Below, piece by piece: positions 8,927 to 18,270 of a DNA stretch of 27,213 nucleotides. The notes under the pieces are model-generated. The model had not been told where the DNA came from, made no database searches, and saw only the letters and a list, made by a program, of their open reading frames with translations. Origin of the DNA: Phytophthora quininea (taxonomy: Eukaryota > Oomycota > Peronosporomycetes > Peronosporales > Peronosporaceae); contig JAAVTG010000514.1 of the NCBI GenBank assembly GCA_011947345.1, positions 1 through 27,213 of the forward strand. The letters run 5' to 3'. Each line of letters opens with the position of its first letter. Positions within the stretch are counted from its first letter, which is position 1. A program made the position numbers and the translations under genes.

Positions 8927-11157
8927 TCACATAGGGTCTTCGTCGTCCTCATCATCATGGTCTACATCGCGTTTCCTGACGTATAGTTTCCGAAAAGCAG
9001 GCTTCGCTGCAAAAAGAAAATCATGGATAACACTGGCTGGTCAAGTTCTTGGAATGGACGTCCGGGCGGTGGCGCCGAGACTTTTCTCTTCTTATGGGCT
9101 TCATCCGATCTGCGGGACGATAGTACCCTCAGGAAGGCGACTTTACTCTCAATTGGAAGCAATTTCTTGGAGTTACGAAGATGTTCGTGGTGATGTTGCT
9201 TGATGTTATCCAACGGAATCTGATGTCTCGGAGAGACTATCATTTCAAGAATTCCAGGTTCGTGTTTGCTTCCAGCATTGATAGCAACGCTCCAGATACC
9301 ATGACTTCATCGTTTACTACGTTCAAGTGGACGTGAAGCTTTCGTACACATTTTGTAAGCAAGCTGTTGGTGTCGCTGAGCTCCTTCAATACCGCATTGA
9401 CGTCGTTCCAACCACTGCACGAATTTAGTTCTCCCCGTGACAGTCACGGAGGTTAAGGCGCAGGCTACATTCTCTGTAGCCGATCGACAACTCCTCCAGG
9501 TTAGGGCAGCCTCGCAGTATCACATTCTCATTCAATCCCGCAGGAGTATTGATAAGCGTAAACACTTTTAACGACTCTCCGACTGCCGCCAGAAAAACCG
9601 GCAGACTCTCGTTTACTGTCAGCATGTCCACGTCAAATTTTAGCGTAACCGAAGACAATCGACTCTGTTGCCTATCGTTGGCGATGGTTTCACAGAAGCA
9701 CAAGTCATTGCGCAAGACTTGACACAGACCGTATCCAGGAAGCATAACATTTACTAGAGCACTCTTGCCGTCATCGCTGAATGCCTGCACAGGTGCCTCG
9801 CAAGATAAAACTTCAGGCGCCACATACCTGTCAGCATTGGCAGTAAGCCACCGGAACGGAGCACCAGCTTTTAGAGTTGCATCTCGGTCATCGATTAGAC
9901 CACGACTATAGCCAAATAGCTCTTCTTCCAGATGATCGGACGCTACCACTGCCGAAAACGCCTCCATATCCTCCACACTCATGCTTCCAATGGATGTTAT
10001 TGAAAGAGATTCAACAGAGGAATGAGCTCGAGCTCGCTTTGAGAAGAATGCGTACGCCAGCCACTTCCACAGCCGGCGATTTCTAACGTGGTCGTTATGG
10101 TCCATCTACACTCGTATTGACGCCATTTTGGTTGTCTGGGTAAGAACTATTGCAAAACACATCGCTGCGAAATCAGAAACGTGTATCGATTCGTCACAAA
10201 CCACTTCAACAACACCCAACTGTAGCGGGTCCAGCCTCGGGGATTGGTTAGCAACTTCATCCTCCACGTAATATTTTGTGTGTGCAAGTTCAGGGGAGCG
10301 TCGAGTACTGTCAAATAGGCTAGCCATGAGTTGTGCAAAAATCGTTCTCGCCGTGATTCCAGCGTCTCTCAGTTCGATAACACTTTTCACGGCCAGCGAG
10401 ATGGAGGAAAGCGCACACCCCCACGTATGAGGGCGACGATCGCCTCTGCTTCAAAGTAATTCATTCTTGAAGAAAGATGAACCATCGGCTCCAGCACAAA
10501 CGTACATCGAAGCGACCGAGCAGCAAGTGGAATAGACTCGTAGTCTTCCCACTCTTGCTTGATCAGCTTCTCTGCTACCAGCATATCCGTAGCTGCGCAC
10601 CCGGCCGTGGTATTCTCTTCCATCGCGTCGTCAGAGAAAACGGCTCGCACAGGAATCGAAATGTCCACTCCAACGTCACCAGATTGGAGTCTGCTGGCCC
10701 TCTCAGCAATCATCCTTAAAGTATCCAAATACTCCGTACTACACTGCTCCCGCTGGCGCACACCACACACACCAACGAGGTCACTCTCAACTCCATTCCT
10801 TTCCAGATGCCAGCTCGTTAAGTCCATAACCAACCAAAACCGAGCTGGAACGGGCTCTTCAAAATACTCTTCTCCTTCTTCTCCCAAGTCGACGGCACAA
10901 TATGTCTTTAGTACAAATATCCAGGCCTGGCAGTCCACTTGAGCTACTGCCGCCAGCAACGTCAAAGCTTCGCAGGTTTTCTGGAATTGAATGTGGAATA
11001 TTTTGTCGTCATTAAAGTCGATGCGGATCGGAAATTCCACCTCCAGTGCTCGTCTCTGGTCCACACATAGTCGTCTTGTACGTCTGGTGTCAAGGTACGT
11101 GATCCTATCCTGCAACTGAATGCACCAGGGCGCAAGGAATCCCCACCGCTGCTCCAT
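8927..11157 (-). pseudogene. LRR/F-box-like nuclear family protein, copy A (interrupted)
   Basis: One of three homologous genes in the window; the family was not identified by name. From the likely start MEQRWGFLAPWC (11157; the frame is open up to 11340) it reads a VDQRRALEVEFPIRIDF block and an acidic patch before EEPVPARFW. LRCTFVLEPMVHLSS follows, then WKWLAYAFFSKRARAHSSVE with an LRR-like region. A second LRR-like part contains ILRGCPNLEELSIGY. Near the C-terminus come HKKRKV (nuclear-signal-like) and FQELDQPVLSMIF, which resembles an F-box core, then YVRK and an acidic tail ending at a TGA at 8927. Breaks are single-base losses at runs 10408-10410, 9433-9436, 9243-9245 and 9011-9015, and a true nonsense TAG at 10106-10108 where copy B has Trp. 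An LRR/F-box role in protein turnover is inference only. Confidence 0.6.
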
Positions 11158-11431
11158 TTGTCCGCGACTGTCGTAAACCAGTCGAATCTGCTTATAACAG
11201 TTCTTATTCAGGCTGTGCATACAAGGCCAATAAGCGAGAGTCGCCACGCTGGATGGACGGAGAACTACATTTTGTTCAACTGTCACCACTTGATTAAGGA
11301 TACCAGCTGAAAGAATCGAGTTACGATTTGTCCAGAACACTTGCCAACGTGTTCTAGCCGCCGTCGTCGGTATTGCCAGCGACTATTTGCCGCAGCAAGC
11401 AGGCAACAACGTCCAAAACGTATCCATGTCG
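11158..11431. other. 5' flank of copy A up to the gypsy target site
   Basis: The minus-strand frame of copy A stays open to 11340, so translation could start upstream of 11157. Part of this extension (LNKNCYKQIRLVYDSRGQ) faintly resembles the sequence before the start of copy B. The final five bases, TGTCG at 11427-11431, are the left target-site duplicate of the gypsy element. Confidence 0.4.
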
Positions 11432-11579
11432 TGTAACGGGGCGGTGCTTGTGGGGAATTTAACTCTGGCTATTCAATCTGTGTGGCGCCCGACTTCGGGC
11501 GCCGTGAGCCAACAAAACTAAGAGCTAATCTAATTGGTCGCCGTGGCGCACGGCGACCGTGTGACGGTACCCCGTCACA
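11432..11579 (-). repeat. 3' LTR of the gypsy element (left copy)
   Basis: 148 bp, identical base for base to 18118-18265. On the coding strand it begins TGTGACGGGG and ends CCCCGTTACA. It holds three perfect or near-perfect hairpins at 11484-11503, 11536-11558 and 11559-11580. Confidence 0.97.
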
Positions 11580-11588
11580 CCACCCCTA
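11580..11588 (-). other. Candidate polypurine tract
   Basis: On the minus strand AGGGGTGG lies directly before the 3' LTR, where the plus-strand primer of an LTR element is expected. It is short and has one T. Confidence 0.5.
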
Positions 11589-11674
11589 CGTAAGGTTGAA
11601 GCTGCGATGATCCCAAACAGCTTGGTGAGCTCTTCACAATCGAAAGAGCCACCCGCGACAGCAGCAGTACGATC

Positions 11675-12580
11675 ATGGACAGAGACACCGTGGACGCCGA
11701 GCTCGTGACGTACGAGGAGGTCCTGGAGCGTTGGGCCTTCACGGACTGCAGTGGCTTCGACAACGCCCTCAGTGACAGCGAAATGCGTGCGCTGTTTAGC
11801 CGCTGGCGCGCCACGCGAAGCAAACCCGACGCTGCGATCGGCAGCGTCACCGCGCAGTCGATGGATCGGTCCTGGACGGCGTTCGTCAACCGCTGGAACA
11901 CGGAGGGGCCAGCGGCGTTCCAGCAGAAACTCCTGCAGCGCGAGGAGCAGCACTCGCGCTTCTCCGTGGGGGCCTTGGCGGTCCAGATTTGCGAGTTGTC
12001 ATGGGATGCCGACCGCGACTGCTGCTTCGCTCATTATCGCATCGGATGTCCAAGTTGTCGCGGGTACAGCGTACCGCGACCAAGTGACGCTGTTTGGGAG
12101 CGCATAACAAGCGCCACACCCCTTTCCGAAGCCGAGCGCAAGCTGGTGGGGCTGTTCCAGCGAGCGCTGCACGAGGCTAGGCGCGGCGAGGAGTCGCACC
12201 CCGTGGAAGGCCTGCCTCGTACGCCTCCACGCAGTCCGGAACGTCCGCTAGCAGCACCTCCCGCGGCTCCCAGCTGTCGTCCAGCGGTCCAATCCACCGG
12301 ACCAGATACCGGCGGGAGCTCGGGATATCCCCGTCGCAGCGACGAGCGCTGCGACTACCGGTGGAGTCGTCGTGATCAAGGATGGCTTCCACAATGTGAC
12401 GAAAGTTACCATCGCGATCAACAAGCGGAGCCGGGCCGTCGCGAAGGAACCGAGCGCGAGTGGGCGATGGCGCGTCGTCTGGAGCGCCTGGAGAGCTGCG
12501 TGGAGCAGCTGGAGCGGGAGAATCGAGCGTTGCGGCAGATGTTGTGGGTGCCGCGTCACGCGGCACCGGATTATCGCTAG
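11675..12580 (+). CDS. Antisense ORF of the gypsy element, 301 codons, unknown function
   Basis: An uninterrupted plus-strand frame starts with ATG at 11675, 95 bp inside the 3' LTR. It runs opposite to the retroelement genes. The first about 170 residues lie in a region with no sense gene. They are charged and Trp-containing, with a Cys cluster (DRDCCFAHYRIGCPSCRGY). The middle is Pro/Arg-rich. The end, ARRLERLESCVEQLERENRA followed by LRQML, has clear heptad spacing and should form a coiled coil. The last 404 nt overlap the chromodomain region on the other strand, so that part could be a shadow. Antisense ORFs between pol and the 3' LTR are known in some plant gypsy elements. No domain was recognised here. 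It could be expressed from the LTR in reverse or from a cryptic promoter. Confidence 0.45.
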   Translation: MDRDTVDAELVTYEEVLERWAFTDCSGFDNALSDSEMRALFSRWRATRSKPDAAIGSVTAQSMDRSWTAFVNRWNTEGPAAFQQKLLQREEQHSRFSVGALAVQICELSWDADRDCCFAHYRIGCPSCRGYSVPRPSDAVWERITSATPLSEAERKLVGLFQRALHEARRGEESHPVEGLPRTPPRSPERPLAAPPAAPSCRPAVQSTGPDTGGSSGYPRRSDERCDYRWSRRDQGWLPQCDESYHRDQQAEPGRREGTEREWAMARRLERLESCVEQLERENRALRQMLWVPRHAAPDYR

Positions 12581-13262
12581 GGATCGACGCCGGGCGGTAG
12601 CGGCGCAGACGACCGACGTAAAACGTCGGGTGTAGTCGCAGGGCAGATGGTAGTTGTAGCCGATAAGCATCTCCAATGACCTTTAACACCTTGAATGGGC
12701 CAATGTACCGTGGCGCGAGCTTGTTTGCGCCCAGATTCGTCACAAGGGTTGGGGAAATCCCATTGGTAGATAATAGGACCTGGTCCCCAACGTGGAACCT
12801 TTCCACGTTTCGGCGTCCGCTGCGGTCCGCATTCTCCTTCTGGCGATCGACGGCAGCAGCGATCGCGTCGCGGACGTAGCGGACAATCGCCGCGCGCTGT
12901 TGCACGAACTCATGGACAGCCGCAGTGTCGCTCCGCTGCGGCGCCGCGTTGGGCGCAAAGTTTGACGGCGGAGGCCCAGTAGCCGAGACCGAATCAGGTG
13001 CAGTGCGAAGCTCAGCTGCGCGACGCGGACGCGGGTTGATCAGCGTCCGACTGGTCCAAGCAGCAACATCTCGTGGAGAAGCAGCCGACGCTCGCGCGGC
13101 GGCCCGTGTAAGAGGACCCTGGCTGGAGTCCCGCGTGGAAGACCTCGTGGTCACCGCGTTCACATTGGGGTTAGCGGTCAACTCGTGCGGCGCTGCGGAG
13201 GCGACACCAGTGGAAGTGGAGGTCGCAACGTCGTGGGTCCCTGACAGCTGAACTGGAAGGGG
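12177..13262 (-). CDS. Integrase C-terminal region with GPF module and chromodomain
   Basis: This is the last part of the gypsy polyprotein. After a low-complexity Pro/Ala/Ser linker it reads RNVERFHVGDQVLLSTNG, then LAPRYIGPFKVLKVIGDAYR, the GPY/F-like module of chromoviral integrases, and HPTFYVGRLRRYRP. A second low-complexity linker leads to a chromodomain: FRHIVEAILDHDD, RRYLVRWIGPLDDSWEP, and CVEAYE. It ends at a stop at 12177. Chromodomains of this class are known to tether integration to chromatin marks. It joins the integrase core through a frame break at 13259-13262 (C4 on the coding strand where C5 is expected). Confidence 0.85.
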   Translation of the reverse strand, partial: PLPVQLSGTHDVATSTSTGVASAAPHELTANPNVNAVTTRSSTRDSSQGPLTRAAARASAASPRDVAAWTSRTLINPRPRRAAELRTAPDSVSATGPPPSNFAPNAAPQRSDTAAVHEFVQQRAAIVRYVRDAIAAAVDRQKENADRSGRRNVERFHVGDQVLLSTNGISPTLVTNLGANKLAPRYIGPFKVLKVIGDAYRLQLPSALRLHPTFYVGRLRRYRPASIPSDNPVPRDAAPTTSAATLDSPAPAAPRSSPGAPDDAPSPTRARFLRDGPAPLVDRDGNFRHIVEAILDHDDSTGSRSARRCDGDIPSSRRYLVRWIGPLDDSWEPREVLLADVPDCVEAYEAGLPRGATPRRA

Positions 13263-13945
13263 CGCTCCAGCCCAAGGAGCGCCGGAACGCGCGGGTGACG
13301 GCCAAAGTTGACGAAGAATGGCGTCAGGCCAGTTGACGCGTGCACGGCGTTATTGATGGCGAACTCCACCATCGGCAGGAAAGAGCTCCATGACGTGAAT
13401 GACGTGGCGTAACTCCGCAGCACGTCTTCGACAACCCGGTTAACTCGTTCGGTCTGGCCATCGGTCTCAGGATGTGACGCGGTGGACATCGCCAACCGCG
13501 TCCCGACAAGTTTGAAGAGTTCCGTCCAGAAAGCTGCAGTAAAACGCGGGTCTCGATCGGATACAATTGAGGATGGAAGTCCATGGTGGCGATACACTGT
13601 GTCGAGAAACAGCGCCGCCGACTGAGACGCGGTGATCGATGAGGCAACGGGAGCAAGGTGGGCCATCTTGCTAAATCGGTCGACGAAAACAAGTATGCCT
13701 GTGCGGCCTTGAGCGTCTCGTGGCAGACCAAAAACGAAATCCATGCTGACCGATGTCCACGGACCCGTCGCGACTGGAAGAGGTCGAAGCGGGGCTCGCT
13801 TCGACGGCGAAGGCTTGACACGCTGGCACGCTTCACAGGAGCGGACCCACTTGCGTACCCACTTGTACATGTGTGGCCAGTAGAAGTCGCGCGATAGTGA
13901 CGCGAATGTTTTCTCGCGTCCGAGGTGGCCGCCGCTAGGGTATCG
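13263..13945 (-). CDS. Integrase zinc-binding and catalytic core
   Basis: The integrase inserts the retroelement cDNA. The zinc finger starts in the preceding segment (LIHEFYD) and continues GGHLGREKTF, then CEACQRVKPS (C-x2-C). The catalytic DDE triad is visible as MDFVFGLP, SDRDPRF and HPETDGQTERVNR. The fold then continues to VEFAINNAVHASTGLTPFFV, typical of gypsy integrases. The frame differs from RT because of a C3 run at 13938-13940 where C4 is expected, and from the C-terminal segment at 13259-13262. No catalytic residue is missing. Confidence 0.9.
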
Positions 13946-15616
13946 TAAAACTCATGGATCAGTCGGGCTCTGAGGTCGTCGTCAAGCGGGACGACTATGC
14001 GTGGCGGGTCCGCGCGATCGACGCGGAAGGTCAGCAGATCCCCATCGAGACTGTAGCGGTCAACACGGGCGCGACTGCGAAGGGACAAGCGGCGCCGCGC
14101 CGCGTCTGATGGTTCTCTCAGGTACTTAATCAATTCGGAGCACGCTGCGTCCGACTCGTACGCGGCCGCGATCAGGTTGCGGAGCGGAGTGGACGCTGCG
14201 ACTTCAACAGCAGCGATGTCATCAGCGGTGCACATTGCGCATTCGTCGTCATCCTCGTCGCCAATCGCATGGCGACCCGATTGCACGTAATCTGGGCGAC
14301 GCGAGAGTGCGTCGGCAAGGATGTTGGTCTTGCCCGGCTTGTAGTGAACGACGAAGTTGTACTCCGAGAAGAGCGACAGCCAACGCGCCATGCGCTGGGA
14401 CAAGTGGGGACTCTTGGTCGCTGTCCGCAGCGACGCGTGATCCGTGTAGACCACGAAGGTCTGCTCGCCCAAGAGATACACGCGGAACTTGATGAGGGCG
14501 TATCGCATCGCCAACAGCTCCTTGTCGTGGACTGGATAATTCCGCTCCGCAGGCTTCAGTTGACGCGACTGGTAGCTCACCACTCGTTCGCGACCAGTGT
14601 CGTCGAACTGCATCAAGGCGCAACCGATCGCGAAGTCGCTCGCGTCACACACCACGTGAAAAGACTTCGAGTGGTCCGGGAGCATTAGGACTGGCGCGGT
14701 GGATAAGCTTGTCTTCACCGCGTCGAAGGCTGCTTGGTGCTCGGGGCGCCACGACCACGTGGCGTCGGCTTTCAGGAGTTGCGACAGCGGCCGAACAGTC
14801 GAAGCGAAGTTCTTCGAGTAGTGGTGGAGATAAGTGGCGAGTCCGAGCCACTGCCGGAGCTGCTTCTGGTCCAGCGGGGTTGGCCAAGAGCAGATCGCCG
14901 CGATCTTCTCCGGGTCGGCTCGAACGCCGTCTTTGCTGACGTAGCTCCCGAGTACCGGGATCTCGGGAGCGCAGAAGATGCATTTCTTCAAGTTGGCGTA
15001 CAGCTTGTTTTCCCGCATCACCTCGAACACCTTGCGGAGGTGTTGAAGGTGGATGTCGACGTCCGTCGTGCCGCTCTCGGCACGACTGTGAATGAAGATG
15101 TCGTCGAAGTAGCTGGGCGCGAAGTCTCGATACGGGCGAAGAAGATTGGACACCATGCGGTTGAATGTGGCAGGGGCGTTCTTGAGCCCCTGCGGCATCA
15201 CGAGCCATTCCCACAACATTCCGCTGGGCGTGCTGACCGCGGTTAACGGCACGTCTTCTTCACGCATCAAGATTTGGTAGAAGCCATCCATCAGGTCGAT
15301 AGCACTGTACACGGTGCTGCCAGACATAGTGTCGAGCACCATGTCCTTCCGTGGGATCGGCGTTTGTGCTGGGATGGTGGCGTCATTGAGCTTGTTGAAG
15401 GCGTGGACAATGCGCCAACCGCCCGTCGCCTTCTTCACACAGAACGTAGGACTGGAGTGTGGAGAGAGGCTTTCACGGACGTGGCCGGCTTGCCGGCGAC
15501 CCTCGAAGAACGCATCAATTGCTTCGACTTGGTCGCGGGGAAGCGGCCATTGTCGCGTCACACAGTACTTCGATCCGGGAACGAGATCAATTTCGTGTCG
15601 AACACCACGATCGGGG
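13946..15616 (-). CDS. Reverse transcriptase and RNase H
   Basis: This segment copies element RNA into DNA. It opens DRGVRHEIDLVPGSKY. Motif A is DLMDGFYQI and motif B is MPQGLKNAPATFNRMV. The catalytic motif C is YFDDIF with both Asp residues. The tether region follows, then RNase H: VCDASDFAIG with the first catalytic Asp, DKELLAMRYA with the Glu, YTDHASL with the second Asp, and the end NILADALSR. All catalytic residues expected for Ty3/gypsy RT and RNase H are present, and no stop occurs within about 550 codons. Entry to this frame is at a C5 run (15613-15617), exit at 13938-13940. The rest of the open frame beyond 13938, to 13324, is an out-of-frame continuation. Confidence 0.95.
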
Positions 15617-16963
15617 GAGTTCAGCCGGAACCTTGTCGGGGAAGATGTCGATGAACTCGCGAACCAGCGGAGCAACTGGGTTACCAGCGGCTTCAAGTGC
15701 CGGTAACGACTGAGCCAAATAGCGGGCTTCGCGGGCAGACTTAGGCTCAGCGCCTTGCGGGCGTTTCCGGGCATCGAAGGCTTGGTCGCCAGCGTCAACA
15801 TCGACAGCCGTGATGGTCGCGGAGTTGTCCGCGACGATCATGCAAACCTGCTCGATCTCACCATGTTTCAAGTCGTGGAGGAAGTGTTTCCACGACAGAC
15901 CAGGCAACTTGGTGATCTCGGGTGCGTCGCACGGAGGACGTGCGACCTCGACGTCGCGCGTGCGCGGGTTCGTCGCCGCGTCATCTCGCACTAGAACAGA
16001 GATAACCTCGGAGTCAGATGTGTCTGACTCGCTCGGAGGAGCGCGGGGACGCCGAGGCTGGCGGCGCCCACGGCGACGGACTGGCCGGGTGAACGCATCG
16101 GTAGCAGGCAGTGGGAGACCACGCTCGACCAAGTCTGCTGTATTCAGACGCCGGGACACGACATCGGCGTCAACTTCATCAGAGAGCTCCTGCTCGACCA
16201 CATGCGGGAGTCCCTGCTCGACCGCGCGTGGGAGGCCACGCTCAACCACATCTTCTTGTTTATCGTCAACGGAGAGCCGCTGCTCATCCGCGTGTGGGAA
16301 CCCCTGTTCGACCACGTTGTTGTCCGCCGTCGAGAGCCACTGCTCATCGGGACGTGGGAACCCATGCTCGACCACGTCAGACACGTCTTGAGGCACCTGC
16401 TCAAGACCGGCGCAGGATGCGTGCTCGCATGCCGCACACGAAGGGCCATCGCCCACTTCAGGTGCGGCATGGGTCATGGAGTCGGAGTCCATGACTGCAA
16501 CATGCGGCCATCGGTTCGGCGTTCCGCGCAAGAACGCCAGGACTGCATTCACGTCGATGTCACGTGGGCGGACCGTGCCGGTCAGCCAGTTAATCTCAGG
16601 CTGGTGACGGGCGAGCCATGGGATGCCGAAGACGCAATCGAACGAGCCACTCAGCTCGATCACGAGGAACTCTTCGGAGCTTCGGAATCCGTCGAACTCG
16701 TACGTGAAGGTCGTAGAGCGCCGCGGCGTACGCCGTGGCTTGCCATCGGCGTATTTCACGATCATCTCCCCGGACCTTCGCGAAGGCTCAGGTCCGCCGG
16801 TAGCACCGACAAACTCTCGGCGCGAACGAAGTTGTTCGTCGCGCCCGAATCCAGCAGCGCGCGAAGCGGCCGCTTCGCACCATCAACGTGAACATTGAGG
16901 ACAATCAGTCTCGTGTCGCTGCCGGAGGTGGTGGCAAATAGTTGTGCACGATGCACGGAAGGG
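15617..16963 (-). CDS. Aspartic protease and repeat-bearing protease-RT spacer
   Basis: The retropepsin-type protease matures the polyprotein. RPLRALLDSGATNNFVRAES carries the catalytic D-S-G. A break at 16768-16771 (G4 on the coding strand, G5 expected) moves it to another frame. There it continues FLVIELSGSFDCVFGIPWLA followed by RHQPEINW, the usual end of gypsy proteases. A long spacer then holds a Cys cluster (CAACEHASCAG) and degenerate tandem repeats built on VVEHGFPRPDEQ-like units (about 16120-16400). It ends REFIDIFPDKVPAELP, the usual lead-in to RT. At the break the two frames overlap as ATGA (16762-16765), but a natural stop-start inside a protease fold is unlikely. Confidence 0.85.
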
Positions 16964-18084
16964 CTAGGAGGAGGCTCTGCCACCAGAGAGCCGTCGCTCC
17001 TTCCACGACCAGTAGGGCGCCCCGCGCCTACTGGTTGTCGCCATTTTTGACTCGGCGACGATACCGTCAGCGTCTTCGGCGACAACATGCGCCAAGACCG
17101 GAGCGGGAGCGCGGCACACAGCCGCGCGATGTCCAAGCTTGCGACAGCGGAAGCACCGCATGGGCCGAGTGCCTCGACTAGGGCCCGCCAGAGGCGGTCG
17201 GGTGGACGACGTTGGCGCCGGACCGGATCGTCGGCGCCCGTGGTAATCCTGAATGGCGTCAAGCTCCATGGGCTCAGGCTCCGTGACGGAAGGGGTAGCG
17301 AGGGAGAACGCCTCGGAAGCGGACACGCTGTAATCTTCACGTAGTGCTGTCTCGAAGGCTTCTTCAAGGGACCCTGGCGTCTTCCTGGTCAGGTAGAAAC
17401 GCTGGTAGCCAGCGTTCATACCAGAGATGAAGACATGGACTTGAGTCGCCATGTCCACCGGATTCGTCGTGATGCACGACACCAGGTGTCGTGCCCGCTG
17501 AATGTATTCGAGCATGGACAGCCGTCCCTGCTTGAGTGACAGAAAAGCCGAGCGTTGGACACGCTCGTCTTGAGGGGGCTCGAAGGCCAGCCGGAGGTCT
17601 GCCTTGAGCGACTCCATCGTCGAGAAGCAGGAGGAGTCGGCGACAAGTTTGCCGAGCGCCCATTCCTTGGCCTTCCCCGTCAACTTGGACAATAGGAACC
17701 GGGTACGAGCAAACTCGGTAGACAACTGCCGAGCTTCGATCGCGATGTCGATCTCACAGAACCAGCGATTCAGCTGGAGGCGAGCGTCGCCGTCACCACT
17801 GTAGGTGGAGACATCGAGCTTCACGATGTCGTTCTTGTTCTTGGTCGGCGTGGGAGTCGTCGCACGCTGACGCAGGTCAGCGAGCTCACGCGCCATGAAC
17901 TCATGAGCAGCCAGGCGTTGGGCAGTCTCCGTTCCAGCAGTCAGCAACGTCTTGATGACTCCTTCTCCGGAGACCGCAGCGAGGCGGTGTAGCGCCTCCC
18001 ACTCAAACACGGATAAGTGGGGAAGCTGGCGTGCTCAAGGGCACCAGCCCCTTCGTTGAAATTGGAAGCGTCGTTCACGTTCAT
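16964..18084 (-). CDS. Gag (nucleocapsid-containing structural protein)
   Basis: Gag packages the element RNA into virus-like particles. The main open frame from 18010 has a Gag-type helical domain (YSGDGDARLQLNRWF, TGKAKEWALGKLV, RSAFLSLKQGRLSMLEYIQR, FISGMNAGYQRFYL) and one zinc knuckle, CFRCRKLGHRAAVC (C-x2-C-x4-H-x4-C). The likely true start is the ATG at 18084 in the context ACCATGA, 33 bases inside the 5' LTR. It reads MNVNDASNFNEGAGALEHAS. It is linked to the main frame by a C4 run at 18019-18022 that needs one more C. The exit to the protease frame is at 17020-17023, where one G fewer would join them. Downstream of that point, to 16964, the frame is probably not translated. Confidence 0.88.
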
Positions 18085-18099
18085 GGTCGTGTGGGCGGA

Positions 18100-18115
18100 C
18101 TACAAAGTGCTACCA
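18100..18115 (-). other. Candidate primer binding site
   Basis: TGGTAGCACTTTGTAG lies two bases inside the 5' LTR on the minus strand. TGG would pair with the CCA end of a primer tRNA. It is not the common initiator-Met PBS (TGGTATCAGAGC), and the matching tRNA was not identified. Confidence 0.5.
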
Positions 18116-18117
18116 GA

Positions 18118-18265
18118 TGTAACGGGGCGGTGCTTGTGGGGAATTTAACTCTGGCTATTCAATCTGTGTGGCGCCCGACTTCGGGCGCCGTGAGCCAACA
18201 AAACTAAGAGCTAATCTAATTGGTCGCCGTGGCGCACGGCGACCGTGTGACGGTACCCCGTCACA
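18118..18265 (-). repeat. 5' LTR of the gypsy element (right copy)
   Basis: Identical to 11432-11579. It drives minus-strand transcription of gag-pol. It is followed outside by the TGTCG duplicate at 18266-18270. Confidence 0.97.
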
Positions 18266-18270
18266 TGTCG

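Larger units (their letters stand above)
11432..18265 (-). mobile_element. Complete Ty3/gypsy chromovirus retrotransposon
   Basis: A full-length LTR retrotransposon of 6834 bp, coding strand minus. It has two identical 148-bp LTRs and a 5-bp target duplication TGTCG at 11427-11431 and 18266-18270. The order Gag, protease, RT, RNase H, integrase with a GPY/F-like module, then a chromodomain defines the chromovirus branch of Ty3/gypsy. LTR identity implies recent insertion. The coding region is nevertheless broken in six places: 18019-18022, 17020-17023, 16768-16771, 15613-15617, 13938-13940 and 13259-13262. All six are in G/C homopolymers. Between them the frames are open, which suggests a single Gag-Pol frame from 18084 to 12177. 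The spacing from integrase to the 3' LTR is large and holds an antisense ORF. Confidence 0.95.

Noticed and set aside
14234..15706. Several 85-170 codon plus-strand frames opposite RT
   Set aside because: GC-rich antisense shadows of the RT-RNase H frame; no domain and full overlap with a well-supported gene.
16762..16765. ATGA stop-start overlap as a sign of coupled translation
   Set aside because: It falls inside the protease fold between the catalytic DSG and the GIPWL block, and the neighbouring G4 run explains the break.
16964..17023. Programmed +1 frameshift between Gag and Pol, as in Ty3
   Set aside because: The shift direction fits, but five other breaks of the same type occur in the element, so a run-length error is the simpler reading.
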